Assembly: GCA_017428025.1 (NCBI GenBank)
Contig: JAFRRO010000018.1
Coordinates: 1 to 35,229 of the forward strand
Direction of reading: 5' to 3'
DNA from: Clostridia bacterium
GTDB taxonomy: Bacteria > Bacillota > Clostridia > Christensenellales > CAG-138
Length of the DNA stretch: 35,229 nt
This document shows, one piece after another, positions 1 through 6,740 of this stretch (position 1 is its first letter; each line of letters begins with the position of its first letter). Made by a program: the position numbers and the translations under genes. The notes beneath the pieces were generated by a model. The model had not been told where the DNA came from. It made no database searches and worked only from the letters and a program-made list of their open reading frames with translations.

Positions 1-797
1 CGCCCACGCCCACCCCGACACCCGCGCCGACGCCGGTCGATCCGATGCAGCCGTTTTTCTGCGAAACGCCGCTTCTGACGGAGTACAGCTATCACAGCAA
101 GGGCGTTTCGATCACGGTCGAGACGCGGACGGTGCAGCTCGATGCAAAGCAGCATGCAACCTGCTACATCGCCGACATTCATGTGCAGGACGTGACCTCG
201 ATCCGCACGGCGGCGGCAAAGGGAACGTTCGACCACTACGACCTGCAGCTGGTCGGGGAGATTGCGGCGGAAGCGGGGGCGATCGTTGCGATCAACGGGG
301 ACACCTATCTGCATTTTCCGAACAGTCTGGTCGTCCGCAACGGCGAGGTGTACCGCAAGAAGCCGATCGAAGGCGAGGATATCTGCATCCTCTACCGCGA
401 CGGCGTGATGGAGACGAAAAAATGGGGAACCTTCCGCGCAAATGACGTTCTCGACGCCGATCCCTGGCAGGTATGGAATTTCGGTCCCGCGCTGCTCGAT
501 GCGGACGGCGGGGCAATGGAGATCAACCACCATCTCGGCGGTCCGAACCCGCGATCGGCGATCGGGTACTTCGAGCCGGGGCACTACTGCTTTGTGACCG
601 TCGACGGACGCGGCGAATCGGCGGGCATGACGCTGACGCAGCTCAGCCGCTTCATGGAGGAACTCGGCTGCAAGGTCGCCTATAACCTCGACGGCGGCGC
701 CTCGGCGCAGATGTACTGGAACGGCGGGATCATCAGCACCCCGAGCGCGCAGAACCGCATCATCAGCGACATCGTCTGCATCCTGCCGGAGGGATAG
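1..797 (+). CDS. Phosphodiester glycosidase (NAGPA-like) domain protein, 5' end outside window
   Basis: The reading frame is open to the left edge, so the N-terminus is missing. The visible part starts with a Pro/Thr linker (PTPTPTPAPTPVDP), typical of an exported protein whose anchor or signal lies upstream. The following ~250 residues match the NAGPA/phosphodiester glycosidase fold (the family of the mammalian mannose-6-phosphate uncovering enzyme). Seen are VAINGDTY, the NFGPALL segment, a PRSAIG segment, the FVTVDGRG strand and the C-terminal YNLDGGASAQM motif, which is the most conserved stretch of the family. In bacteria such domains are thought to remove sugars from phosphodiester-linked glycans at the cell envelope; the substrate here is unknown. 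The ATG at 45 is only an internal Met after the linker. No downstream gene is co-directional within 1 kb. Confidence 0.85.
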   Translation, partial: PTPTPTPAPTPVDPMQPFFCETPLLTEYSYHSKGVSITVETRTVQLDAKQHATCYIADIHVQDVTSIRTAAAKGTFDHYDLQLVGEIAAEAGAIVAINGDTYLHFPNSLVVRNGEVYRKKPIEGEDICILYRDGVMETKKWGTFRANDVLDADPWQVWNFGPALLDADGGAMEINHHLGGPNPRSAIGYFEPGHYCFVTVDGRGESAGMTLTQLSRFMEELGCKVAYNLDGGASAQMYWNGGIISTPSAQNRIISDIVCILPEG

Positions 798-832
798 AAA
801 AGCGCGGCGGTGCCAATGCGCGCCGACAGGCG

Positions 833-889
833 CATATCGTGCCGAAGGCATATCGCGGCGAAGCCATATCGCGGCGAAGCCATATCGCG
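833..889. repeat. 16-bp tandem repeat, about 3.5 copies
   Basis: The unit CATATCGCGGCGAAGC occurs at 849-864 and 865-880. A variant copy lies at 833-848 and a partial one at 881-889. It lies directly downstream of the phosphodiester glycosidase gene. Confidence 0.75.
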
Positions 890-989
890 CCCAAAAGCCT
901 TCCCCTGGAGGGGGCGCTTGCCCATACGCACACTAAAAGGCCCCCTGTGTAAGGCTGACTGGGGGGGTGTCTTGCCGTCCCTTTCCGTT

Positions 990-1207
990 CTGAGATCCTT
1001 CGGGCTTTGCCCTCAGGATGACACCGGAGGGGAGCGCGGTTCTTCCTTGCCTGTCATTCTGAGCCTTTGGCGAAGAATCTCTGAACGCAAGAGTGCTTCA
1101 CCGCTCTGAGATCCTTCGGGCTTTGCCCTCAGGATGACAACGGAGGGGAGCGCGGTTCTTCCTTGCTTGACATTCTGAGCCTTCGGCGAAGAATCTCTGA
1201 ACGCAAG
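990..1207. repeat. 102-bp direct repeat, two copies
   Basis: Copy one is 990-1091 and copy two 1106-1207, separated by 14 bp and differing at only a few positions. Each begins CTGAGATCCTTCGGGC and ends CTGAACGCAAG, and contains both a CCTCAGGATGACA and a CATTCTGAGCC / GAAGAATCT word. These are the same words found in the tandem array at 13.2 kb. Confidence 0.85.
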
Positions 1208-1478
1208 CCGGAATGTCCCTGCGGGACGCGATATGCCTTTGGCACGATATACGGCTGACGCCACGTGATATGCTTGCTGCCGCAAGCACGATATACGGCT
1301 GGCGCCGCACGATATGCCTGCGTCATGAACAGGACAACCCCTCAGTCTCGGTAAACCTCGACAGCTCCCCTTTTAACACTCCGCTGCGCTTCGTTGCTGC
1401 GGTAGATCGCGCGCTTCCCGCGCGTACCATCCACAGGGGAGCCTTTTGGTTGAGCTAAAAAAGCCCTCCCTGTGCAAC

Positions 1479-1595
1479 GGGGCGCGGAGCCGAGCGCCCG
1501 CGGTGCGGGATGAAGCGAGGCGGAAGCGCGGGTCGAACAGGGAGCAGAAGGAAGCGAATAGCGACGCGCTGCGACCATGTGAGACCATCGGGTGG
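1479..1595 (-). repeat. Long repeat module, inverted relative to 24950-25119
   Basis: On the minus strand this reads CCACCCGATGGTCTCACATG at one end and GGCTCCGCGCCCC at the other. It matches 24950-25119 on the plus strand, except that the second copy carries an extra segment of about 55 bp inside. It lies between genes in both places. Confidence 0.8.
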
Positions 1596-1724
1596 CAGCC
1601 GTCAGGCTGACGGGAGGGTTGTGATGAATCTTCCTACGGCATGAATTGCTGACGCCGCACGATATGCCTTTGTCGCGATATACGGCTTGACGACGCACGA
1701 GATAAACCGGACGGCGAGGGAAGG

Positions 1725-1760
1725 AAAAAGGGCGTCCGCAAACATGCGGATGCCCTTTTT
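1725..1760. terminator. Bidirectional intrinsic terminator
   Basis: A 16-bp stem (1725-1740 with 1745-1760, one G-T pair) and a 4-nt loop start with AAAAAGGGC and end with GCCCTTTTT. It would therefore serve either strand. It lies just past the end of the GH13 gene on the minus strand. Confidence 0.8.
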
Positions 1761-1766
1761 AAATGT

Positions 1767-1816
1767 TACGGTGCTGCGGTCAGCGGATGACTACGGTGCT
1801 GCGGTCAGCGGATGAC
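1767..1816. repeat. 25-bp tandem duplication at the GH13 stop codon
   Basis: Two identical 25-bp units, 1767-1791 and 1792-1816, start TACGGTGCTGCGG and end CGGATGAC. The second unit contains the last codons and stop of the GH13 gene. The first is a non-coding copy immediately after it. Confidence 0.9.
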
Positions 1817-3445
1817 GACGCTGGTCTGGCCGCCGATGGTCAGCGTGGTGCCGTCGAGCGTGGCGCTCTCGATGCCGATGACGGCGCAGAGCGTTGTGAA
1901 GCTGCCGAACTGCGAGATATCCACGGTCTGTCCCGACATGCTCGGGTTGTGCAGTACGAGCACGGTCTTGCCGTTCAAGGTCGAGGTGAAGCCGCCGACC
2001 TTGTTCTCCTTGACGTTGACCGCATGGTACTCGCCGCGCGCGATCTCGGGGTTCGCCTTGCGGATCATGATCAGCTTCTTATAGTAGGTATAGAGGCTGT
2101 TCGGATCGGAGACCTGATCCTTGACGCCCTTCTGGATCTGGTTGCTTCTGTCGTACGTCGTGCCGACCGGATCCTTGACGGTGTCGTCGTCGCCCCAGAT
2201 CATCGCCAGACGGCGGTTGGCGTCGGTGTTGGCGCCGCCGCGCGAGCCGCGCATGCCGATCTCCTCTCCGTAATAGAGGAACGGCGAGCCGGGACCGAGG
2301 ATGTAGAGGTTCGCCGCCATCTGCATGAAGCCGGAGGCCGTCGGCAAAAAGCCCGCGGCGCGGTCCGTGTCATGGTTTGCGACGAACGGAACGAACATCG
2401 CGTCGGGGTTCGTGTCCGCAATGCTGTTGAGGTAGCTTTCGACATACCGCGCGTATCCGCCCGCGTCGCCCTGTTTGGCGGTCTCCGCGATCACGCCGGA
2501 CGTCTGCGCCGTCGTGAAGTTGAAGCAGTTGGTCGCCGGATAGTATTTCGCGGTGATGCCGTCGCCGTCCCAGACCTCGGCGATCGTGTACATCTCGGGG
2601 AACTGCTCGCGCAGCGTGTTCAGCAGCTCGAGCCAGTAGGCGACGCTGCGGTCGTGCTCGCCGAAATACACATACTTCGCCGCGTCGAAGCGGAAGCCGT
2701 CGATGCCGCGTTCGAGATAGTAGCGCATGATCGAAAGGATCTCCTCGCGCACGGCGGGATTGTCGAAGTTCAGCTCCGGCATGCCGCCGTCGAAGTTGCA
2801 CTCGTAGTAGATGTCCGTGCCGGAGAGCGCGGCGAACGTGCGTCCCGCGGGCGCGGACGTGCCCTTCTTATAATAGCAGTAGAAATCGTAGTACGGATCG
2901 GTCGGATCCTCGTTGCGGTGCGCCTTCGTGAAGCTGCCGAACCACTTGCACATGCGGCTTGTGTGGTTGATCGGCATGTCGAGAATCAGCTTGACGTTGC
3001 GCTCGTGGCAGAGTTTGATCAGCTCGTCGAGGTCCTCCTGCGTACCGAACTGCGGATCGATCTCGCGGTAGTCGGTGACGTCGTACTTGTGGTAGGACGG
3101 AGAGGTGAAGATCGGCGTGAGCCAGATGCCCTCGATGCCGAGCGATTTGCCGGAGTCCGGATCGCCGTCGTTCAGATAGTCGAGCCGGTTGATGAGTCCC
3201 CGGAGGTCGCCGACGCCGTCGCCGTTCGAGTCGGAGAACGAGCCGAGGAAGATTTCATAGAAGACGCGCGCGTTGTCCTCGACCGGCTGCGCCTTGAGCA
3301 GCGGATCGTCGATCGCGTATTCCGCGCCCTCCGCGGGGGCGGGCGTTTCGGCCGCGGGTGCGTCGCCGGTCTTGCGGCACGCGGCGCCCAGCAGCAGCAT
3401 CGCGCACAGCAGCAGGATGCAGAAAAGTTTCGCAAACGGTTTCAT
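1805..3445 (-). CDS. GH13 alpha-amylase family glycosidase, probable lipoprotein
   Basis: A 546-residue exported glucan hydrolase. The N-terminus (MKPFAKLFCILLLCAM...) is a signal peptide ending LLGAAC, a plausible but not ideal lipobox, followed by an Ala/Pro/Glu linker. The (beta/alpha)8 GH13 motifs are complete: region I DMPINH (about 156-161), region II GFRFDAAK with nucleophile Asp254, region III AEVWDG with acid/base Glu290, and region IV FVANHD with Asp359. The C-terminal ~90 residues look like the usual GH13 beta domain. It should cut alpha-1,4-glucans at the cell surface, giving maltodextrins that the importer at 6.7-12.9 kb might take up. A promoter lies upstream (3475-3503) and a strong terminator downstream. 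Fine specificity (amylase, neopullulanase or other) is not determined. A long open frame on the opposite strand is a shadow. Confidence 0.93.
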   Translation of the reverse strand: MKPFAKLFCILLLCAMLLLGAACRKTGDAPAAETPAPAEGAEYAIDDPLLKAQPVEDNARVFYEIFLGSFSDSNGDGVGDLRGLINRLDYLNDGDPDSGKSLGIEGIWLTPIFTSPSYHKYDVTDYREIDPQFGTQEDLDELIKLCHERNVKLILDMPINHTSRMCKWFGSFTKAHRNEDPTDPYYDFYCYYKKGTSAPAGRTFAALSGTDIYYECNFDGGMPELNFDNPAVREEILSIMRYYLERGIDGFRFDAAKYVYFGEHDRSVAYWLELLNTLREQFPEMYTIAEVWDGDGITAKYYPATNCFNFTTAQTSGVIAETAKQGDAGGYARYVESYLNSIADTNPDAMFVPFVANHDTDRAAGFLPTASGFMQMAANLYILGPGSPFLYYGEEIGMRGSRGGANTDANRRLAMIWGDDDTVKDPVGTTYDRSNQIQKGVKDQVSDPNSLYTYYKKLIMIRKANPEIARGEYHAVNVKENKVGGFTSTLNGKTVLVLHNPSMSGQTVDISQFGSFTTLCAVIGIESATLDGTTLTIGGQTSVVIR

Positions 3446-3474
3446 GATTCAGCCACCATCCTTTCCTTGCTCAT

Positions 3475-3503
3475 ATCGTATATTTTTTTGCCTCTTTTGT
3501 CAA
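3475..3503 (-). promoter_or_regulatory. Promoter for the GH13 gene
   Basis: On the minus strand, TTGACA (3503-3498), a 17-bp spacer and TACGAT (3480-3475) stand about 30 bp before the ATG. Confidence 0.6.
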
Positions 3504-3512
3504 TACAACAGC

Positions 3513-3541
3513 TTTTCAGAATCGAAAAAACATGATATACT
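3513..3541 (+). promoter_or_regulatory. Promoter for the gene at 3549, possibly leaderless
   Basis: TTTTCA (3513-3518), 17 bp, then TATACT (3536-3541). The expected transcription start falls at about 3548, essentially on the ATG, and no ribosome-binding site precedes that ATG. It is divergent from the GH13 promoter. Confidence 0.5.
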
Positions 3542-3548
3542 GTCCCGT

Positions 3549-4040
3549 ATGGAGCGAATGGAATTGTATCGAATCGAAGAAACGGAACAGCTCGAAGCCA
3601 GACGGAAGTCCGCGCTGCGCGCCATGTGCATCGTCGGGGCGGTCGGGCTTGCCGTTTGCGGCACGCTTTGCGCGTTTATCACCATGAAGAACCACCGCGT
3701 CCTGCAATGGACGGCGGTCGGCGCGTCGGTCGTGTTCGGCTGGGCGGTGATCTTTCTGCATCACGCGGTCTACAACGAGGCGGCGACGCTGTGCCGCCAT
3801 GCCGAGCGCATGTGCGAGGCGGAACGCGAGACCTACACCGGCACGTTCGAGCAGACCGATACGGTGCTGCGCGTGCGAAAGGGCGTGACGCTTCGGCGGG
3901 TGCGCGCCGTGTGCGGCGGACGCGAACACATGCTGAATCTCTGCGAAGCCAAGGCGAAGCTGCTGCCCGCGTCGTTTACGGGCACGGTGGAAACGGCGGA
4001 CTTCTTCATTGTGGCGGCGGAGGTGAACGGCAATGCTTAA
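3549..4040 (+). CDS. Small membrane protein of unknown function
   Basis: 163 residues from the ATG at 3549 (MERMELYRIEE...). A second ATG at 3558 (MELYRIEE) is also possible. The frame extends further upstream, but that part overlaps the GH13 gene and is not credible. The N-terminal cytoplasmic helix has many charged residues. Two hydrophobic segments (about residues 25-45 and 52-72) are followed by a ~90-residue soluble tail with the segments YTGTFEQTDTVLRVRKGVTL and GTVETADFFIV. The tail looks like a small beta-rich domain. I do not recognise a family. It overlaps the next gene by 8 bp and heads an operon ending in the GH53 galactanase, so a role in envelope function or glycan use is possible but is only inference. 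Confidence 0.75.
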   Translation: MERMELYRIEETEQLEARRKSALRAMCIVGAVGLAVCGTLCAFITMKNHRVLQWTAVGASVVFGWAVIFLHHAVYNEAATLCRHAERMCEAERETYTGTFEQTDTVLRVRKGVTLRRVRAVCGGREHMLNLCEAKAKLLPASFTGTVETADFFIVAAEVNGNA

Positions 4041-4584
4041 ATCGATCCTGCGCAACTGGTACCGCTACGTGCTCTGGGCGCTGCTCTCCGTCGTGTTCTG
4101 GAGCTGGATCGCCATGCTCGCGACCGACACGACGCCGAAAAACAAGGTCGTGCTGTTCGCCGACCTGCCCGCGCTCGACGACGAAGGGCTGGAACTCGCG
4201 CTCGAGGAGACGATGCCGGAGGGCATCCGGTTCGTCAAGACGCACGCGTTCGAATACGCGATGTTCAATCAGCAGGCGGTGCTCGAGGGCGACCTGTATC
4301 TCGTGTCGGAGCGGTTCATCGACGAGTTCTTCGAGTCGTTCGTGCCGATCGACAAAAGCCTGTTCCCCGGCGCAACGTTCTATGAACGGGACGGCGAGGC
4401 GTATGGCGTATGCGTGTACGACGAAGCGGCGGGCGTCTGCGCCGCAAAGGACTATGTGACGTATTTGGAAGGAGAGCGCTGTTATCTGTTTTTCAACAGC
4501 GCATCCAAACACTTAGGCGCCTGGAACGACTCGCCCGACGACGCGGCGATCGCCGTGGCGCAGGACTTCCGGAATCTGGATTGA
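4033..4584 (+). CDS. Membrane-anchored protein of unknown function
   Basis: 183 residues with one transmembrane segment near the N-terminus (about residues 12-30, WALLSVVFWSWIAML) and an extracytoplasmic domain. The segment KNKVVLFADLPALDDEGL and the later GDLYLVSERFIDEFF resemble the strand-helix pattern of periplasmic binding folds. The similarity is too weak to name a family. The start overlaps the upstream gene by 8 bp, and the stop is 9 bp before the GH53 start, so the three genes are very probably co-transcribed and translationally coupled. Confidence 0.75.
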   Translation: MLKSILRNWYRYVLWALLSVVFWSWIAMLATDTTPKNKVVLFADLPALDDEGLELALEETMPEGIRFVKTHAFEYAMFNQQAVLEGDLYLVSERFIDEFFESFVPIDKSLFPGATFYERDGEAYGVCVYDEAAGVCAAKDYVTYLEGERCYLFFNSASKHLGAWNDSPDDAAIAVAQDFRNLD

Positions 4585-4593
4585 GGAGGCTTT

Positions 4594-6558
4594 ATGGGAA
4601 AGAGGCGGATTGCAATGGTATTGGCAGCCGTGATGCTGCTGGGCTGCGCGGGAAAGGTCGAGAGCGCGATCCCGACCGGACCGGTCGGCAGCGACACGCT
4701 GTACGTGAAGAAGGTCGAGGACCTGCCGGACGACTTCATACTGGGCATGGACGCATCCTCGGTCATCGCCGAGGAGCAGAGCGGCGTCAGGTATTATAGC
4801 TTTGCGGGCGAGGAGCAGGACGTGTTCCGCACCCTTGCCGAAAACGGCGTCACGCACATCCGCGTGCGCGTGTGGAACCATCCGTACGACGCGGAGGGAC
4901 ACGGCTACGGCGGCGGCAACAACGACGTCGAAAAGGCGATCGAGATCGGCAGACGCGCGACGAAATACGGCATGCGGCTGATCGTCGATTTCCATTATTC
5001 CGACTTCTGGGCGGATCCGGGCAAGCAGATGGTCCCGCTCGCGTGGAAGGACATGGACATCGGCGAAAAGAGCGACGCGCTCTATGCGTTCACCGCGGAA
5101 TCGCTCAAAGCGATGAAGAAGGCGGGCGTCGCGGTCGGCATGGTGCAGCTCGGCAACGAAACGAACGGCGCGATGTGCGGCGAAAAGACCTTCGAAAAGA
5201 TCGCGAAGCTGATGCAGGCGGGATCGAAGGCCGTGCGCGAGGTGTTCCCGAAGGCGCTCGTCGCCGTGCACTTCGCCAATCCGGAGCGCTCCGACGCGTA
5301 CGACGGCTACGCAAAGAAGCTCGAGGTGTTCGGGATCGACTACGACGTGTTCGCGTCTTCCTATTATCCGTACTGGCACGGCACGCTCGAAAACCTTGCG
5401 AACGTGCTGAACGGCGTCGCGGAAACCTACGGCAAGAAGGTCATGGTCATGGAGACGTCCTACGCCTATACCGGCGTCGATACGGACTTCTCGGGCAACA
5501 CGATCTCCGACGAGACGACCACGATCATCAAGGACTATCCGTTCACCGTGCAGGGACAGGCGAACAACGTGCGCAACGTGATCGACACGGTCGCGCATGT
5601 CAAGAACGGCATCGGCGTGGTCTACTGGGAAGGCACGTGGATCACCGTCGGCACGAATTCGTGGGAGGAAAACCACGAAAAATGGGAGAAATTCGGCTCC
5701 GGCTGGGCGTCGAGCTACGGCGGCAGCTACGATCCGAACGATGCGGGCAAATACTACGGCGGCAGCGCGGTCGACAATCAGGCGATGTTCGATCCCTCCG
5801 GCAGTCCGCTCGAATCGCTGAAGGTGTTCAACCTCGTGCGATACGGCAACGAGATCGAACCGAGGGCGGACGCGATCGCGGACACGGTGCTTGCCTTCGA
5901 TCTCAAGGGGAAGATCGAGCTGCCCGACACGGTCGACGCGGTGCTGACGAACAACGAAACGCGTCCGGTGCCGGTCGTGTGGAACGTCTCCGACGCCGAT
6001 CTTGAGAAGATGTACGCGGGCGGGGTGCAGACCTACGACATCACCGGCACGGCGGAGGGGCTGATAGCGCACGCTTATGTGTCGATGATCAACTTCAACT
6101 ATCTCAAAAACTTCGGCTTTGAGGACGGCGTACTCGAACCGTGGCGCATCGAGGACCGCGGCGGCGCCGATCAGCTGAACGTCGAGAACAAGATCACCGA
6201 CTCTTTGAACGGCACGTACCACATGCACTTCTGGAGCGCGAAGAAGGGCTCGGTCGACTTCTCGCTGACGCAGGAGGTCAAGGACCTTCCGGCGGGCGAC
6301 TACACGTTTACGATCTCGATCATGGGCGGCGACGCGGGCGAGACGGACATCTTCTGCTTTGTGCTCGTCGACGGCGTCGAGGTCGGACGCACGCCGATGC
6401 AGATCACGTCCTACGGAAACTGGGATACGCAGTCGGTCGCGGGCTTTGCGGTGCGCGAGGGACAGACGGTGACGGTCGGCATTTCGGTGCGCTGCGCGGG
6501 CGCGGGCAACGGCGCGTGGGGCAAGATCGACGACGGTCTTCTGAACGGCGTCGGATAG
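4594..6558 (+). CDS. GH53 arabinogalactan endo-beta-1,4-galactanase, lipoprotein with C-terminal Ig-like and galactan-binding-like modules
   Basis: 654 residues. The signal peptide ends in a good lipobox (MLLGC, Cys18). The GH53 domain (about 48-430) shows FILGMDASS, HIRVRVWNHPY, RLIVDFHYSDFWADP, the acid/base Glu189 in QLGNET and the nucleophile Glu287 in VMETSYAYT. All are hallmarks of the family, which cleaves beta-1,4-galactan side chains of pectin. After it come a ~75-residue Ig-like segment (about 430-510, with VVWNVSD and YDITGTAEG) and a C-terminal ~140-residue beta-sandwich module starting KNFGFEDG. That position and appearance suit a CBM61-type galactan-binding domain, although the CBM family is an inference. 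A GAGGAGG ribosome-binding site precedes the ATG. Last gene of the 3549-6558 operon; a separate promoter serves the ABC importer downstream. Confidence 0.93.
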   Translation: MGKRRIAMVLAAVMLLGCAGKVESAIPTGPVGSDTLYVKKVEDLPDDFILGMDASSVIAEEQSGVRYYSFAGEEQDVFRTLAENGVTHIRVRVWNHPYDAEGHGYGGGNNDVEKAIEIGRRATKYGMRLIVDFHYSDFWADPGKQMVPLAWKDMDIGEKSDALYAFTAESLKAMKKAGVAVGMVQLGNETNGAMCGEKTFEKIAKLMQAGSKAVREVFPKALVAVHFANPERSDAYDGYAKKLEVFGIDYDVFASSYYPYWHGTLENLANVLNGVAETYGKKVMVMETSYAYTGVDTDFSGNTISDETTTIIKDYPFTVQGQANNVRNVIDTVAHVKNGIGVVYWEGTWITVGTNSWEENHEKWEKFGSGWASSYGGSYDPNDAGKYYGGSAVDNQAMFDPSGSPLESLKVFNLVRYGNEIEPRADAIADTVLAFDLKGKIELPDTVDAVLTNNETRPVPVVWNVSDADLEKMYAGGVQTYDITGTAEGLIAHAYVSMINFNYLKNFGFEDGVLEPWRIEDRGGADQLNVENKITDSLNGTYHMHFWSAKKGSVDFSLTQEVKDLPAGDYTFTISIMGGDAGETDIFCFVLVDGVEVGRTPMQITSYGNWDTQSVAGFAVREGQTVTVGISVRCAGAGNGAWGKIDDGLLNGVG

Positions 6559-6567
6559 AAAACCGGC

Positions 6568-6593
6568 GAAACGTGTATCTTATGCACGGTTTT
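6568..6593 (+). terminator. Weak hairpin after the GH53 gene
   Basis: AAACGTG and CACGGTTT can pair with one bulged base around a 9-nt loop, ending in a short T run. It is a possible inefficient terminator between GH53 and the importer operon. Confidence 0.3.
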
Positions 6594-6606
6594 AAGATTA
6601 ATTTGA

Positions 6607-6635
6607 TTGACATTGAAAACAAAAAAAGGTATATT
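6607..6635 (+). promoter_or_regulatory. Strong promoter of the ABC importer operon
   Basis: TTGACA (6607-6612), an A-rich 17-bp spacer and TATATT (6630-6635). Transcription would start near 6642, giving a leader of about 100 nt before the binding-protein ATG. Confidence 0.8.
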
Positions 6636-6656
6636 ATAAATGCACCATTGGATTGT

Positions 6657-6675
6657 GGCAAATTTCGCATTTGCC
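6657..6675 (+). promoter_or_regulatory. Inverted repeat, candidate operator or leader hairpin
   Basis: GGCAAAT - 5 nt - ATTTGCC is a perfect 7-bp inverted repeat about 15-33 bp past the predicted transcription start. Its location fits a repressor operator (for example a LacI-type sugar regulator) or a hairpin in the leader. No regulator gene is present in the window. Confidence 0.45.
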
Positions 6676-6740
6676 GCGGTTCCGTGATGAAAAATCTTAG
6701 AACGGTAGAAAATACCGAAATCTAACAGGAGGAAAAAGAC

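Larger units (their letters stand above)
798..1724. other. Repeat-rich gene-free spacer
   Basis: About 930 bp with no credible gene. It is made of several repeat modules: a 16-bp tandem array, a 102-bp direct duplication, scattered copies of CGATATGCC / CGATATACGG palindromic words (about 1229-1320 and 1660-1690), and modules (about 1376-1436 and 1479-1595) that recur elsewhere in the window. Short open frames here have no ribosome-binding sites and no recognisable protein. Confidence 0.7.

Noticed and set aside
1376..1436. Possible small protein or regulatory RNA in the shuffled module
   Set aside because: The module recurs in several spacers, but I see no start signals, consistent structure or promoter to support a gene.
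1763..3535. Long plus-strand open frame opposite the GH13 gene
   Set aside because: Antisense shadow of a complete GH13 gene in GC-rich DNA; no ribosome-binding site and no recognisable domain.
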